DNA of 64,000 nt from Terebella lapidaria (taxonomy: Eukaryota > Annelida > Polychaeta > Terebellida > Terebellidae): positions 3,410,001 through 3,474,000 of the forward strand of contig OX424562.1 of NCBI GenBank assembly GCA_949152475.1, read 5' to 3'. The notes below the pieces were generated by a model. That model worked only from the letters and a program-made list of their open reading frames with translations. It was not told the origin of the DNA and ran no database searches. Made by a program: the position numbers and the translations under genes. This document shows, one piece after another, positions 22,284-34,339 of this stretch (position 1 is the first letter of the stretch; each line of letters opens with the position of its first letter).

Positions 22284-23904
22284 TTAAACCAGCAACCAGT
22301 GGTTGGGTTGGAGATGGGTTGGTAGAGGTGTTGGGCGATCCCGGGCATGAGGTGCAAGTTGGTGGAATTCCTGCAATTGCAACCGAGAGAGAGCATCAGC
22401 TTGCTGATTTGTAATATCAGGGATGTGATGTGCCCGGAATGTAATGTTATCGTGCATACAGGTTAAGACCAGGGGTCGGATTAATTTCATGACCAGTTTA
22501 CTCTTTGAGGTCGAGGAATCAAGCATGTACATTAATGCCTGATTGTCAGTGTTAAAGATAATGCGCTACTTGCTGAAATGCTGCCCCCATACATGGACCG
22601 CGGCCACAATGGGATACAATTCAAGAACAGTAATGTCAAGGGATTTCCATGACTGAGGTCATTCTCCACAGAAGCAGTTGTCCTTGAAGATGGCGCCGTA
22701 GCCTACTGTTTGTGCAGAGTCCGTGTACAGTTGGAGAATGAATTCAAGAATGAATTCCACATGGCTAAGTCTGATCTGGCTTCTGAGTTCAAGCGAATGT
22801 GGTAATGTGGCAGTGTGACACCCATAGTCAAGTTGATCAGGCGTCGCAGAAATGCTCGACCACCAGAGACGATGTAGCAGCAATGGTTAAGACACCCAAT
22901 GACCGACTGTAGGTCTCTGAGTGTGACCTCGCGGCAGTACATGATGTTTTTGATGGATGATTGGTAACGTACCAGTTTCTCCCAGGGTAATCGTGCTTCC
23001 ATAGCTATTGTATCAAGCTCGATGCCCGCAAAGGTCAGTGTTCGGCAGGACCTTCGGTTTTGCTGGGAGCCAATGGGACGCCGAGTGTTTCACAGAGCTG
23101 GAGGAATGTATGAAGTTCATACTCGGATCGGTCTAAGGATGATGATATGATAAGAAATCATCCAAAATATGGAGCATATTGTCTATTCTGAATCGGTTCT
23201 GGGCTATCCATTGAATGGCTGTACTAATTTTTTCGAAGATTTGGCAGCTGGCACTGAGCCGCATGGCCAGAGTCCAGTCATAGTAGTTCCGTGATCGCCA
23301 TGAGAAACCCAGGAGGTGATAGTCGTCAGGGTGTGTGGGCACAATGCGGAAAGCGGATTCAATGTCAGTTTTCACTAAGAAGCAGCCCGGGCCGATATGG
23401 CGGATGATTTTTATGGCGTCGTCAACATTGTGATAATGGACCGATGTATACTGTTGGTGGATCCCGGTGTTGATGGAGTGGCCACGGGGATGTGAGAGAT
23501 GATGGATGAGGCGAAATTTGCCTGGGATCTTTTTAGGTACCAGGCCCAACGGAGATATGACCAGGTTGTGGAAGGGGGACTCAGTAAATGGACCACAGAT
23601 CCGACCCAGGTGGATTTCTTTGTCCAACTTCTGATCCACAATGGAAGGATTTTGTGAGGCAGAGGGGAGGTTATAGCAGTTCTCTGAAAGTTCGCCGTGG
23701 AAGGGCACATGGAACCCAGCAGTGAAACCCTGTATCAGGAATTCCGACAGAGTTTGGTCATAACCAGCAAGGTAATTGCTCAAAACCTCAATAGCGACCA
23801 GAGTTGGGAGGCTGCTTGCGCTTATGTTGTCGGGCTCGATTGGTCTGGGAGGGGGCCGGGTTCGTTGGGCAGTGGATTTCCCAGTGACTGCGGTTAGCGG
23901 CGTC
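22284..23904 (-). pseudogene. RT and RNase H remains of the DIRS/Ngaro-type element
   Basis: The RT part (about 22,900-23,904) includes LGLVPKKIPGKFRLIHHLSH and VKTDIESAFRIVPTHPDDY. The aspartate pair is seen as HILDDFL near 23,150. RNase H-side text includes YTDSAQTVGYGAIF and HIPDITNQQADALSRLQL, the latter typical of DIRS-group RNase H. The right limit is the Gypsy insertion point at 23,904/23,910. Fossil; broken. Confidence 0.8.
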
Positions 23905-23909
23905 ACATC
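23905..23909. repeat. Gypsy target-site duplication, left copy (ACATC)
   Basis: ACATC directly precedes the 5' LTR and recurs directly after the 3' LTR (31,591-31,595). A 5-bp duplication is usual for Ty3/Gypsy integrases. Confidence 0.85.
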
Positions 23910-24070
23910 TGTAGTGATACCACTGATCCTACCATGAGTTTGTAATGGTCGCGCATTCGCAGTATGATTTGTTGTCGGTAAACAAGTTTCCCAAAACGTC
24001 GGCTCACGTTTATTGAATAGCATACATCTAAACTGTTGTAATCAACACAGTCAGGTACTATCTCACTAAA
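23910..24070 (+). repeat. Gypsy 5' LTR
   Basis: 161 bp, starting TGTAGTGATACC and ending CTCACTAAA. It is followed at once by TGGTGGTAGCGG, a plausible tRNA primer site. It matches 31,430-31,590 at about 96%. The end is not the canonical CA; the boundary is set by the primer site and by the target duplication at the other LTR. Confidence 0.88.
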
Positions 24071-24139
24071 TGGTGGTAGCGGTGTTGAAAAGAACTCCAT
24101 GATCAACCTGAGTGCAACAACTTTTACCGTAAGACATTA

Positions 24140-26858
24140 GTCGGGCATGTACGGGGGGTCCCTTTGCACCCCCCCCCCCCCCCATGATCCTCCAAAACCA
24201 ACTTTTTTCTCAAGGTTTTTTAATACTAATAAACATTACATATGTCTCCGGTTGCGCATCCATTGCAAAAATTGGTTTTCGGGCCATTTTTCAAAATGGC
24301 CGCCCCGCGAAATCTCGAATTTTGAGATTGCTTCACTTTAAGCTGCATAGGTCTACAAAATAAAATCTTTGTTACCTTTTGCTGCTCATTGTAGGGGCCT
24401 TATACATTGTACATGAGAAAACAGTGCTTAAATAAACATTTATAATATGAATATGTCCATAAATCCAAGATGGCCGCCAAATTTAGATAATTTTTCACTA
24501 AAATGTCCATAACTTCAGACTGAGTCAACCTAGGATGTTCATTTTGGGGTCTATACCTAGGTTTTCATATACAGGGAATCCATTCAGACCAAAATAAATA
24601 CAATCAAGCTATTTCTTTTGATGCATGGATCCAAGATGGCCGCCAAATTTAGATCATTTTTCACTAAAATGTCCATAACTTCGGACTGAGTCAACCTAGG
24701 ATGTTCATTTTGGGGTCTATATCTAGGTTTTCATACACAGGGAATCCATTGAGACCAAAATAAATACAATCAAGCTATTTCTTTTGATGCATGTACACCT
24801 GCACACATGGTACACGCTACACATTCATTTAGATATCTCTCGAAAATAGCCCCCTTGACACCCCTATGGTCTCAATTGTGGATCTTGCTTGGATATTTCT
24901 GATAGAGACTTTTACTGATTTGCAATCCCAATAAATCCTTGAACAAATAGAGCTTGATTTGATTAGTTTTGTTAATTAACAGAAATCCAAGATGCCTGCT
25001 AAACACACCCCGAAAATTCAAGTTCGTAACTAATTGTGCTATAAAGATGTGTGATACTTACTTTCAAGGGTATTTTGGTATGTAGATTCCATTTTTGGTG
25101 TTATTCTAGCTATATAATATCAATTTAAAATGATAACAGCATCTCATTGAGATGGAAAGCAAATAAAAACATATTGTTATTTGAATTTATTCATACACTT
25201 ATGCATTACGCATTACTCACCAACATGCTTGGGATACTTTTTATATCACAAACAGAGAACAATAATGTAGAATATCTTCATTGGCTATCTTAACACATGA
25301 ACATGATGGAACATGGTACTATGATATTGGTACTGCTATATTGGCTGAATTGACATATTAACTGATGGTGCCTTCACCATTGCCCTGCATTCTCTTGCAG
25401 TACAACAATGTTGTCTTGAGCTGTCCGACATCATACCACTCAACATCCTCTATCTCAGTTCTGGAAAATTCCACATCACTTTTGCCACAATAGTCTCATT
25501 CATTGATCTAGACACACCTTCGTGTACGGACGGGTTGCCACTCTCCTGGGGCTGAACAGTTGTAATGCAAGTGATGTCGGACAGCTCAAGACAACGTTGT
25601 TGTACTGCAAGAGAATGCAGGGCAATGGTGAAGACATCATCAACTAATATGTCAATTCATCCAATATAGCAGTACCAATATCATAGTACCATGTTCCATC
25701 ATGTTCATGTGTTAAGATAGCCAATGAAGATATTCTACATTATTGTTCTCTGTTTGTGATATAAAAAGTATCCCAAGCATGTTGGTGAGTAATGCGTAAT
25801 GCATAAGTGTATGAATAAATTCAAATAACAATATGTTTTTATTTGCTTTCCATCTCAATGAGATGCTGTTATCATTTTAAATTGATATTATATAGCTAGA
25901 ATAACACCAAAAATGGAATCTACATACCAAAATACCCTTGAAAGTAAGTATCACACATCTTTATAGCACAATTAGTTACGAACTTGAATTTTCGGGGTGT
26001 GTTTAGCAGGCATCTTGGATTTCTGTTAATTAACAAAACTAATCAAATCAAGCTCTATTTGTTCAAGGATTTATTGGGATTGCAAATCAGTAAAAGTCTC
26101 TATCAGAAATATCCAAGCAAGATCCACAATTGAGACCATAGGGGTGTCAAGGGGGCTATTTTCGAGAGATATCTAAATGAATGTGTAGCGTGTACCATGT
26201 GTGCAGGTGTACATGCATCAAAAGAAATAGCTTGATTGTATTTATTTTGGTCTCAATGGATTCCTTGTGTATGAAAACCTAGATATAGACCCCAAAATGA
26301 ACATCCTAGGTTGACTCAGTCCGAAGTTATGGACATTTTAGTGAAAAATGATCTAAATTTGGCGGCCATCTTGGATGCATGCATCAAAAGAAATAGCTTG
26401 ATTGTATTTATTTTGGTCTAAATGGATTCCCTGTATATGAAAACCTAGGTATAGACCCCAAAATGAACATCCTAGGTTGACTCAGTCTGAAGTTATGGAC
26501 ATTTTAGTGAAAAATTATCTAAATTTGGCGGCCATCTTGGATTTATGGACATATTCATATTATAAATGTTTATTTAAGCACTGTTTTCTCATGTACAATG
26601 TATAAGGCCCCTACAATGAGCAGCAAAAGGTAACAAAGATTTTATTTTGTAGACCTATGCAGCTTAAAGTGAAGCAATCTCAAAATTCGAGATTTCGCGG
26701 GGCGGCCATTTTGAAAAATGGCCCGAAAACCAATTTTTGCAATGGATGCGCAACCGGAGACATATGTAATGTTTATTAGTATTAAAAAACCTTGAGAAAA
26801 AAGTTGGTTTTGGAGGATCATGGGGGGGGTGCAAAGGGACCCCCCGTACATGCCCGAC
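24140..26858. mobile_element. 2.7-kb foldback element with about 1.29-kb arms
   Basis: Left arm 24,140-25,433 and right arm 25,573-26,858 are near-perfect reverse complements. The termini are GTCGGGCATGTACGGGGGG and its complement, flanked by TA on both sides (24,138-24,139 and 26,859-26,860). A 139-bp centre (25,434-25,572) is unique. There is no transposase and no credible reading frame; the two MYGGSLCTPP frames at either end are the same arm read twice. It sits between the Gypsy primer site and gag. The close match of the arms implies a recent insertion or ongoing arm conversion. Confidence 0.9.
24463..24794. repeat. 166-bp tandem repeat within the foldback arm, YY1-like motif
   Basis: Two units (24,463-24,628 and 24,629-24,794) begin TCCAAGATGGCCGCCAAAT, and the mirror pair lies in the right arm (about 26,205-26,545). 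CAAGATGGCCGCC resembles the vertebrate YY1 consensus (AAGATGGCGGC), but function is not shown. Confidence 0.75.
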
Positions 26859-27059
26859 TACATTGTTTGCCCGTGAATGACACTTTGAAGTTGCACAAAC
26901 TTTTGCCGTAGAATCGCCGCGTGTATCGCATACCTCGTGGTAACGTTCGAGAAATATTTGTTGTCCAAAACTGTCCGAATATCACCATGGCGTCCAAAAT
27001 GCCCATGCTTGACTGGAAGTTTGAGCCACTAGCGGATTCGTTCAAGGCGTTTAAGGCAT

Positions 27060-27783
27060 GACACTATTACTAGCAGACAATGATGTAACCGACGCTGAAA
27101 AGCAGGCAACCAAAATAAAAATAGCCATAGGAGATGAAGGAATGCGACATGTTCTTGCTTCTGGACTCACGATGCACAGCAAAAAGACCCTAAAGAAATT
27201 TGGAAGCTGATAGAAAATCAGGTAGATGCCTCAGTGAAAATAAACTTTCGTGTTCATAGGCTGGAACTCATAAACATGCGCCAAAAACCTGATGAAACTA
27301 TCACTGATTTTGTGACCAGGCTACGTGAGAAAGCATCTAAATGTGAGCTCGATGCAAACGAACTAAACGAACGACTCATTGAAATGGTGATCCTGTCTAC
27401 CCCATTTGAGGAATTTCGTAAAGAACTGTTAACCAAACCGAGCAAACACCCAGTAGCTGAAATTATTGAACGTGGGAGAGAGTACGAAGCTATCACGTGA
27501 ATGTTCTAACTGTGGACTGCACCACCCACCGAGGTCCTGCCCTGCATACTTTGATGTTTGCCAGACTTGCAAGAGACAAGGCCACTGGCAGAGCTATTGC
27601 CGTTCAAACAAGGATTTTCAAGCACGTCACAGAAATCGATCACAGTACTGTAGAAGAGGCAGAGGCAGGGGTCGAAGTAGATCCAGATCTCGGAAAAGGT
27701 ATGAACGGAATCAGCACAGATCACCAGGTGACAAAACTCAGCATGAGGTCAATCTCTCGGAAGATGATGAAACATTCACCTAA
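27060..27783 (+). pseudogene. Gypsy gag remains
   Basis: Capsid-side text (INMRQKPDETITDFVTRLR, near 27,270-27,330) is followed by cysteine-rich knuckles (CSNCGLHHPPRSC and CQTCKRQGHWQSYC, near 27,500-27,600). An arginine/serine-rich tail (GRGRGRSRSRSRKR) follows. This is the nucleic-acid-binding end of a Gypsy gag. Fossil. Confidence 0.8.
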
Positions 27784-27795
27784 ACCTTTCACGGT

Positions 27796-30700
27796 GTGAC
27801 AGTCAGTGACATTTCTCTGGACCAAATCAAGGAACAAAATGAAGCATACACGACACTCATGGCATATCATCACAAGCCTAAAGTCCTAGGTCCACTCAAG
27901 CTAAAAGTGGATACGGGTGCAGGTGGAAACACTTTGCCTCTAAGGACGTATAAGCAGATGTTCGGAAAAATGCCCACTTCAAAGTTACTCAGCACAGAAC
28001 CCAGCATCACACTGACATCGTACAGTGGAGACCGAATTCCATGTCTGGGATCCATTCATCTGGGACTGAAGAAAAAGAGTAGTCCACAAGGTAGCAAGTT
28101 TATCAACCAAAAGTTTTTCGTGATTGACGTCCCAGGGCCCGCTGTAGTAGGACTGCCAACTTGCAAGATACTTGACCATGTACAGCTGAAAGTGGATGCT
28201 GTCAAATCAACAGACTCATCTGCCAAACAGCCCACTACACGCACAGTACATCAACAGCCTGATGTGAACAAGCTCAGTGCGTGTACCACGGAAGCCTTCA
28301 AACCACCACCACCTGAAACAAGACTTTCTTCAGTGGAAGACCTGAAGAACTGGTTTCCAGACTGTTTCGATGCCATTGGATGTTTTTCAGGAGAGGAACG
28401 TCTCTACTTACGTGCAGGCAGCACACCGCACATTGATCCTCCACGTCGCTGTCCAGTAGCATTGACCAGCAAAATAAAAGCTGAACTTGACAAGATGCAG
28501 GAAATGGACATCATTCGGAAGGTAACCTGCCACACTGACTGGTGTTCGTCAATCACATATGCTATTAAAAAGGATGACACACTCAGAGTCTGTCTGGATC
28601 CACAAAAGTTGAATCAAGCACTGAAGCGATGTCCCCACAAAATACCAACGATTGAGGAAAGAAACCCGGCTTTCAGCAAAGTGAAGGTGTTCACAAAACT
28701 TGACGCCAAGGCTGGCTACTGGAGTGTGAAACTGTCTCCAGAATCGCAAGAACTGACCACATTTCGAACACCATTTGGGAGGTACTGTTTTAAGCATCTT
28801 CCCTTCGGGTTATGTGTCAGTCAAGATCTGTTCCAGAAGCACATGGATAGAATCCTGGAACAGTGTGAAGGGTGCATTCGTATCAGTGACGACATTGTTG
28901 TGTACGGGAACTCTGAAGCAGAACATGATAAACGACTCATCAAGTTTCTCCAAGTTGCACGCCGAGAAGGACTGAAACTCAACTCCGCGAAGTGTGTTGT
29001 CAGGGCAAACAGAATCTCCTTCGGACGACTATACACGAACGAGGGCATGTATCCTGACCCAGATAAAGTTGAAGACGTGATGAGTATGCCAACACCACAA
29101 GATAAACAAGTTTTGCAGTGTTTTCTGGGCATGGTAACATTCTGTCTGGACAAATCCCCAACTTGTCAGCTCGCACATCCGTACTCAGGGATCTACTCAA
29201 ACAGGAGACTCCATTCAATTGGAATGATGATCACCAGAAAATTTTCTTGGACATCAAGGAAGTTGTAGCAAAGAACATCGGATTGCAGTACTATGATCCA
29301 TCAGTCGATGTTGAGCTTCATGTCGATGCCTCTACAAAAGGTCTAGGAGCAGTGTTTTCTGGGCATGGTAACATTCTGTCTGGACAAATCCCCAACTTGT
29401 CAGCTCGCACATCCGTACTCAGGGATCTACTCAAACAGGAGACTCCATTCGATTGGAATGATGATCACCAGAAAATTTTCTTGGACATCAAGGAAGTTGT
29501 AGCAAAGAACATCGGATTGCAGTACTATGATCCATCAGTCGATGTTGAGCTTCATGTCGATGCCTCTACAAAAGGTCTAGGAGCAGCATTGTTCCAGAGC
29601 AACCTGCCTGTTGCATTCGCTAGCAAATCACTCTCCAAAGCACAAGGGAATTACAGCAATATCGAAAGGGAGTGTCTCGCTAATGTGCATGGAATCATGA
29701 GATACCACCACTATCTCTATGGAAGACAATTCACGATTGTGACAGATCACAAGCCCTTTGAAGTTATTCTCCACAAGCCACTACATGCTGCACCTCCAAG
29801 GTTGCAAAGAATGTTAACAAAGATCCAAGGATACAACTTCAAAGTCGTGTACCAACCAGGTTCAACGATGGTAATACCTGACACTCTATCACGACTGCCA
29901 AATCAACAGAAAAATGAAGATATCGAACTTGATCACCATGTTCATAATATTCTACTGAGTGAGGTCGACAACATTGAGTTGGATCTTGTGCATTTCTCTC
30001 CAGCAAAGCAAACAGCACTGCGAGAAGAAACAGCTATGGACAATGTTCACAGTGCGTTGTCACAAGTTATCTACACAGGCTGGCCAGAAAAGATGCACCA
30101 GCTACCGACATTACTTCGTAACTTTTGGAGCTACAGAGATGAACTCGTGCTGGAAAATGGAAACATTTTCAAAGGAAGATAAGTTCTTGTACCACCAACT
30201 CTTCGACCCAACATTCTCAACCAGCTACATGAAAGTCACCAAGGGATAGGAAAAACACAGCGTCTGGCAAGAGAAAGTGTCTTTTGGCCAGGTATCAACA
30301 AGGACATAGAGACAGTGTGCAAGCTATGTTCCTACTGTCAGGAACTCCAACCAGCTCAGCCTAAGGAACCAATGAATATGCACGAGAAACCATCTTCGCC
30401 ATGGACAAAACTGGGTACAGACCTGTTCCAAATTGGAGACAAGAACTTTCTGATCATATCTGATTACTTCAGTAGATATCCAGTAGTCAGACAGCTGCGA
30501 TCAACAACAGCAAGAGCAATCATCGAAAAAACCAAGAGCATTCTCAGCATGTTTGGTGTGCCCAGGGAGATAATGTCTGATAACGGACCACAATATCAGC
30601 GTGAGTTTGATGAGTTCTGTGACAGCTGGGGCGTGAAACACATCACGAGTAGCCCTAGACATCCACAGTCAAACGATTTCATTGAGAGACAAATTCGTTA

Positions 30701-31318
30701 TCTGAAGCCAATCATAAAAAAATGCTTGAGATCATCTACGGACATTGAACGTGCACTTCTCAACGTCCGAGCTACTCCTCTAGGCACGGGACTACCCAGT
30801 CCAGCCGAGCTACTATTTGGGAGACCAATCTCAACCACTCTACCAAGCCGCTCTGATATCAGGACACCCGAGAAATACAGACAATGTATGTCAGAGAGTG
30901 CCACATCCCAGAAAGATATGCAGACAGGCATTATGGCACCAAGGAACAAGCACTGTTGGTCGGCGGCCAACCTGTTCGCGTCTTTGACAAAGAAAAGCGA
31001 CACTGGGCTCCTGCAACTGTTGTCAATAGATGCTCGGATCGGTCTTATGTGGTACAGACTGAAAATGGAGGTCAGTTGCGTCGTAATCGTGTTCAACTAC
31101 GTGACTCGTCATACTTACCCTCACAGGAACCATCTGATGGTCCAAGCAATGCCAATCAACCATTAACGTCATCTCAGACACTAGCGACAGTCACCCAAGA
31201 TCAACAACAACCCAAGGGTATTTTGAAGTCAGCACAGTCGGTTGACAATCAAGTTGACTATCGTACAAGATCAGGTCGTCTTGTACGTCCACCAGTTCGC
31301 TTCCAGGATGAAGTGTGA
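27796..31318 (+). pseudogene. Gypsy pol remains: protease, RT, RNase H, integrase
   Basis: Parts in order: aspartic protease motif VDTGAGGNTLPL (about 27,906-27,941); reverse transcriptase (about 28,430-29,060, with VFTKLDAKAGYWSVKL and CIRISDDIVVYG); RNase H (about 29,280-29,900, with VELHVDASTKGLGA and TDHKPFEVIL); an integrase zinc-binding-like region (about 30,180-30,360); and the integrase core (about 30,400-30,800, with SDYFSRYPVVRQL and MSDNGPQYQREFDEF). RT-RH-integrase is the Gypsy order. Fossil, broken in a few places; no attempt is made to read across them. Confidence 0.9.
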
Positions 31319-31429
31319 CTTTGTAACCTTGTGGTTTCCAGTTAGCATGAATGATTGAGTTTATTATGATTTTCATTTTGATATTCCATATGCATGTTTA
31401 ATGTTGTTTTCAGTCTAAAGAACGGGGGA

Positions 31430-31590
31430 TGTAGTGATACCACTGATCCTACCATGAGTTTGTAATGGTCGCGCATGCGCAGTATGATTTGTTGTCAGTA
31501 AACAAGTTTCCCAAAATGTCGGCTCACGTTTATTGAATAGCCTACATCTAAACTATTGTAATCAACACAGTCAGGTATCATCTCACTAAA
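31430..31590 (+). repeat. Gypsy 3' LTR
   Basis: 161 bp, preceded by a purine tract AAGAACGGGGGA. It contains a GCGCATGCGC palindrome (about 31,473-31,482) resembling the NRF1 consensus. It is followed by ACATC (31,591-31,595), the right copy of the target duplication. Confidence 0.9.
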
Positions 31591-31595
31591 ACATC

Positions 31596-33480
31596 GGTGG
31601 CATTTGTGATCGTAGCCGCAGTTACCCTTGCAGAATTCGCCTCGATGGTATACAAGCAGGGACCAATGGCTGTGTTGCTTCCACGGCTCCCTGATGTATG
31701 GCTGTATCTGCGTTGGGACTCCCGACAGGGCCGGTTGCTGGATTTGGAGGACTCCTTTCCTGGTTCCTCGTCATCCCGCATTGATGACAGAGCCTTACCC
31801 CCAAAGCTCCATCTGTACCGACTGCCATGGCCATGAATATCGCTCCCTGGATCGACGGAACTGTCCATCATAGTAATACCAACTGGCACGAGAGGCAGCC
31901 AGCTCGTGGATGGTGTCACCATACTTCAGCAGATGGATAGCATCGTGGAAATATGCCTGGATCCAAACAGAGGCAAAAATGTAGAAAGCTGTTTGCCACT
32001 GCATGTAGGTCAGTTTCTCCTTGCTTTTGGTGTTGGGTATCAGGAGTGACTGGCTTTCTGCTTCGCCATCTGTACCCAATTGGGTGACCACCACAGAATC
32101 TTTTGTTTCGGAGCAATGCCACAAAGTCGACCCTTGTTTTGTTATCTACGGTGCCATCTAGGGGGCAGCACACATGGTGGTTATTGGTGAATTACCTGAG
32201 GGTGGGGCTGCCCATGGGAAAGGCAGTGGTGGCTGGGGCAGATTGTTAGCTGGGGCCAGACTGGACCATGGGACGGACGTTGTACCTGTGACCAGCTGCA
32301 TTGGGTATGGAGCAGAGGGAGTCATGGAAGGTTGATATGGTGCCAGCTGAGTCGGAGCCAGGCCCACCGCGGTCTGTGTGGCCGGCTGGCAGACGGCAGG
32401 CTGAGCCTGGGCCAAGCCCACTGCGGCTGTGTGGGCGCCTGGTAGACAGCAGTCAGCGTTGGGGCCACACCAGCCGCGGTCTATATGGGTGGGACGTAGG
32501 CGGCAGGCTGAGGCGGGGCACAGCGGGGCATGTTCTGCATGTGCAGCTGGCCGACTGAAGGCGGAGCGGGGGCTAAACCCGTTGTTGTCTGTGTGGGTGG
32601 CTGGTAGGCAGCAGACTGAGGCAAGATCGAACCGGCCACGTTCTGTGTGGGCGGTGGGTAGGCTGGAGACTGAGCAGAGGCCGAAACAGAGCTGGTCGGT
32701 AGTGGATGCTGATAGTTGACTGGCTGGGTTGAGGTCAGGCCTGGAGTGACCTGTGTTAGGTGAGGGGTGATGGCCCCGGGATGGAGAGCGGGTAGCAGTG
32801 GCTGTTGAGGCGGGTTAGGGTACTGAGGCTGGTGCACCTTTGGTCAAGCCTGAGAATCAGCAAACGGTTGGGCCTGCCGGGCTGGTGTTGCTGAGCCTTG
32901 GGTCGGGTGTTGCTGGTGAGGTTGCCCCGGCGTTTGGGCTTGAGCTCGGTGCGGCTTTGGCTGGATTGCTGTTGACGCTCCGGGAACCGAATGATTGCTC
33001 TCCAAAAATGAATCTGAGGATGAAGGAGGAGGGAGTTCCGCATGGTCACTTCCTCCCCGAGCGCTGGTTCTGGAACCTGTCGTGACCAGGGTAAGTGGAC
33101 CAGGAGGGTGCTCCGCATGGTGGCTCCCTCCTGGGGTTCTGGTTCCCGGGCTGGTGGTGGCCCTGGCCGGTGGACCCAAAGGAACTGACTCCCATCTGTG
33201 GCGTTATTGCCGGGGCCTGTCGAGACCAGAGGTGCTGGACCAAGAAGGAGCTCTGCATGGTGGCTCCCTTCCGTGGGTTGGATGCTGGTTCCTGAGCCGA
33301 CCGATGTCTGAGTCGGAATCCCGACGTCTCCGGGTTCCATGTCGTTGGTGTTCTCCTCCTGTTTGTCGTCTTGATACCGAAGGGGAACCTGTTGGGTTCG
33401 AGGCTGCGGCTGAAAAGAAAGGAAGTAATAGTAATACAGGGGTGGATTCCCAAGAGCGAGGATAGGTCCTCGCCACGCCA
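31596..33480 (-). pseudogene. Gag-like region of the DIRS/Ngaro-type element, proline-rich
   Basis: Nearest the Gypsy insertion the minus strand carries a cysteine/histidine cluster. Before it is a conserved gag-like block (LTYMQWQTAFYIFASVW, then HDAIHLLKYGDTIHELA, about 31,880-32,050) that I know from Ngaro/DIRS first ORFs. Upstream (32,160-32,840) lies a repetitive proline/glutamine-rich segment with AAYQPPTQTTTGLAP-type units. Beyond that (32,840-33,480) is a GC-rich Pro/Ser-rich segment. Plus-strand frames here are shadows. Fossil. Confidence 0.65.
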
Positions 33481-33799
33481 TATCTGTAAAATGTGGAAGT
33501 CAGTGATGGGAGATTGTAGACATATGAGTAAGTCTACTCCTGTATAATTGATTGGTTACGTATGTAGTCCTAAGATGAGGAAAGAAAGATTTAAGGTGAT
33601 CAAAATTTTCTGAATTGGATATATAAATGGAATTGGATATATAAATGGAAACTGGTATGATACTTGAATGGAATAAAACCTAAAGAACCGTGGCCGTGGG
33701 GAAACATGAAGGAAAAAGAAACAATGGCACTCTTGGACCCCCATATATGTGTTACCGCTGGCACTATTGGGCAAATATTTTTGCCCAATATATTGGCAT

Positions 33800-34300
33800 G
33801 AACATGGGAATGTAAAAACCACAGGCACTCTTGGCGCCAACATGGAAATAAAAGGCCACTGGCACTCCCAGCGCTAACATGGAAATGAAGGACCACTGGC
33901 ACTCATGGCGCCAACATGGAATAAATGACCCTGGGCACTATGGATGCCACATGGAAAATAATTGACCACTGGCACTCTTGGTGCCAACCTGGAAATAAAT
34001 GACCCCTGGCACTCTGGGCGCCAACAAAAAAAATAACTGACCACTGGCACTCTTGGTGCCAACAAGGAAAACAACTGACCACTGGCACTTTGGGCGCCAA
34101 CATGGAAATAAATGACCCTTGTTATTCTGGGCGCCAACAAGGAACATATCTGGCCCTTGGCACTCTTGGCGCCAACATGGAAATGAGTGACCACTGGCAC
34201 TCTTAGCGCCAACATGGAAATGAGTGACCACTGGCACTCTTGGCGCCAACATGGAAATGAGTGACCACTGGCCCTCTTGGCGCCAACATGGAAACTGGCA
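33800..34300. repeat. 37-bp minisatellite (GGCGCCAACATGG...) within the DIRS/Ngaro-type element
   Basis: About 13 units of GGCGCCAACATGGAAATGAG plus TGACCACTGGCACTCTT. Because 37 is not a multiple of three, the translation repeats every 37 residues. Long minus-strand frames stay open in all three phases (33,874-34,812, 33,903-34,103, 33,938-34,252). It lies between the SGNH-like and gag-like parts. Confidence 0.85.
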
Positions 34301-34339
34301 GTCTGGAATGAAGAAAGTGTAATACCTGACAGGATTTGT

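Larger units (their letters stand above)
23910..31590 (+). mobile_element. Ty3/Gypsy-type LTR retrotransposon with both LTRs
   Basis: A fossil Gypsy element inserted in the DIRS/Ngaro-type element. Parts in order: 5' LTR (23,910-24,070), TGG-starting primer-binding region from 24,071, gag (about 27,060-27,783), pol (27,796-31,318) with protease, RT, RNase H and integrase, purine tract (about 31,421-31,429) and 3' LTR (31,430-31,590). A 2,719-bp foldback element (24,140-26,858) occupies its leader; without it the element is about 4.96 kb. The two LTRs differ at about 7 of 161 positions (about 4%), so it is fairly young on the scale of this window. Coding parts are broken in a handful of places. 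Confidence 0.92.

Noticed and set aside
24147-26851. Two frames starting MYGGSLCTPP
   Set aside because: They are the same foldback arm read from both ends, with no domain and short length.
27497-27799. Second plus-strand frame across the Gypsy gag
   Set aside because: It is an alternative phase of the cysteine-rich gag region, which reads as a proper knuckle in the other phase.
32301-33465. Several plus-strand GC-rich frames of 66-156 codons
   Set aside because: They are antisense to the proline-rich gag-like region of the minus-strand element and low in complexity.
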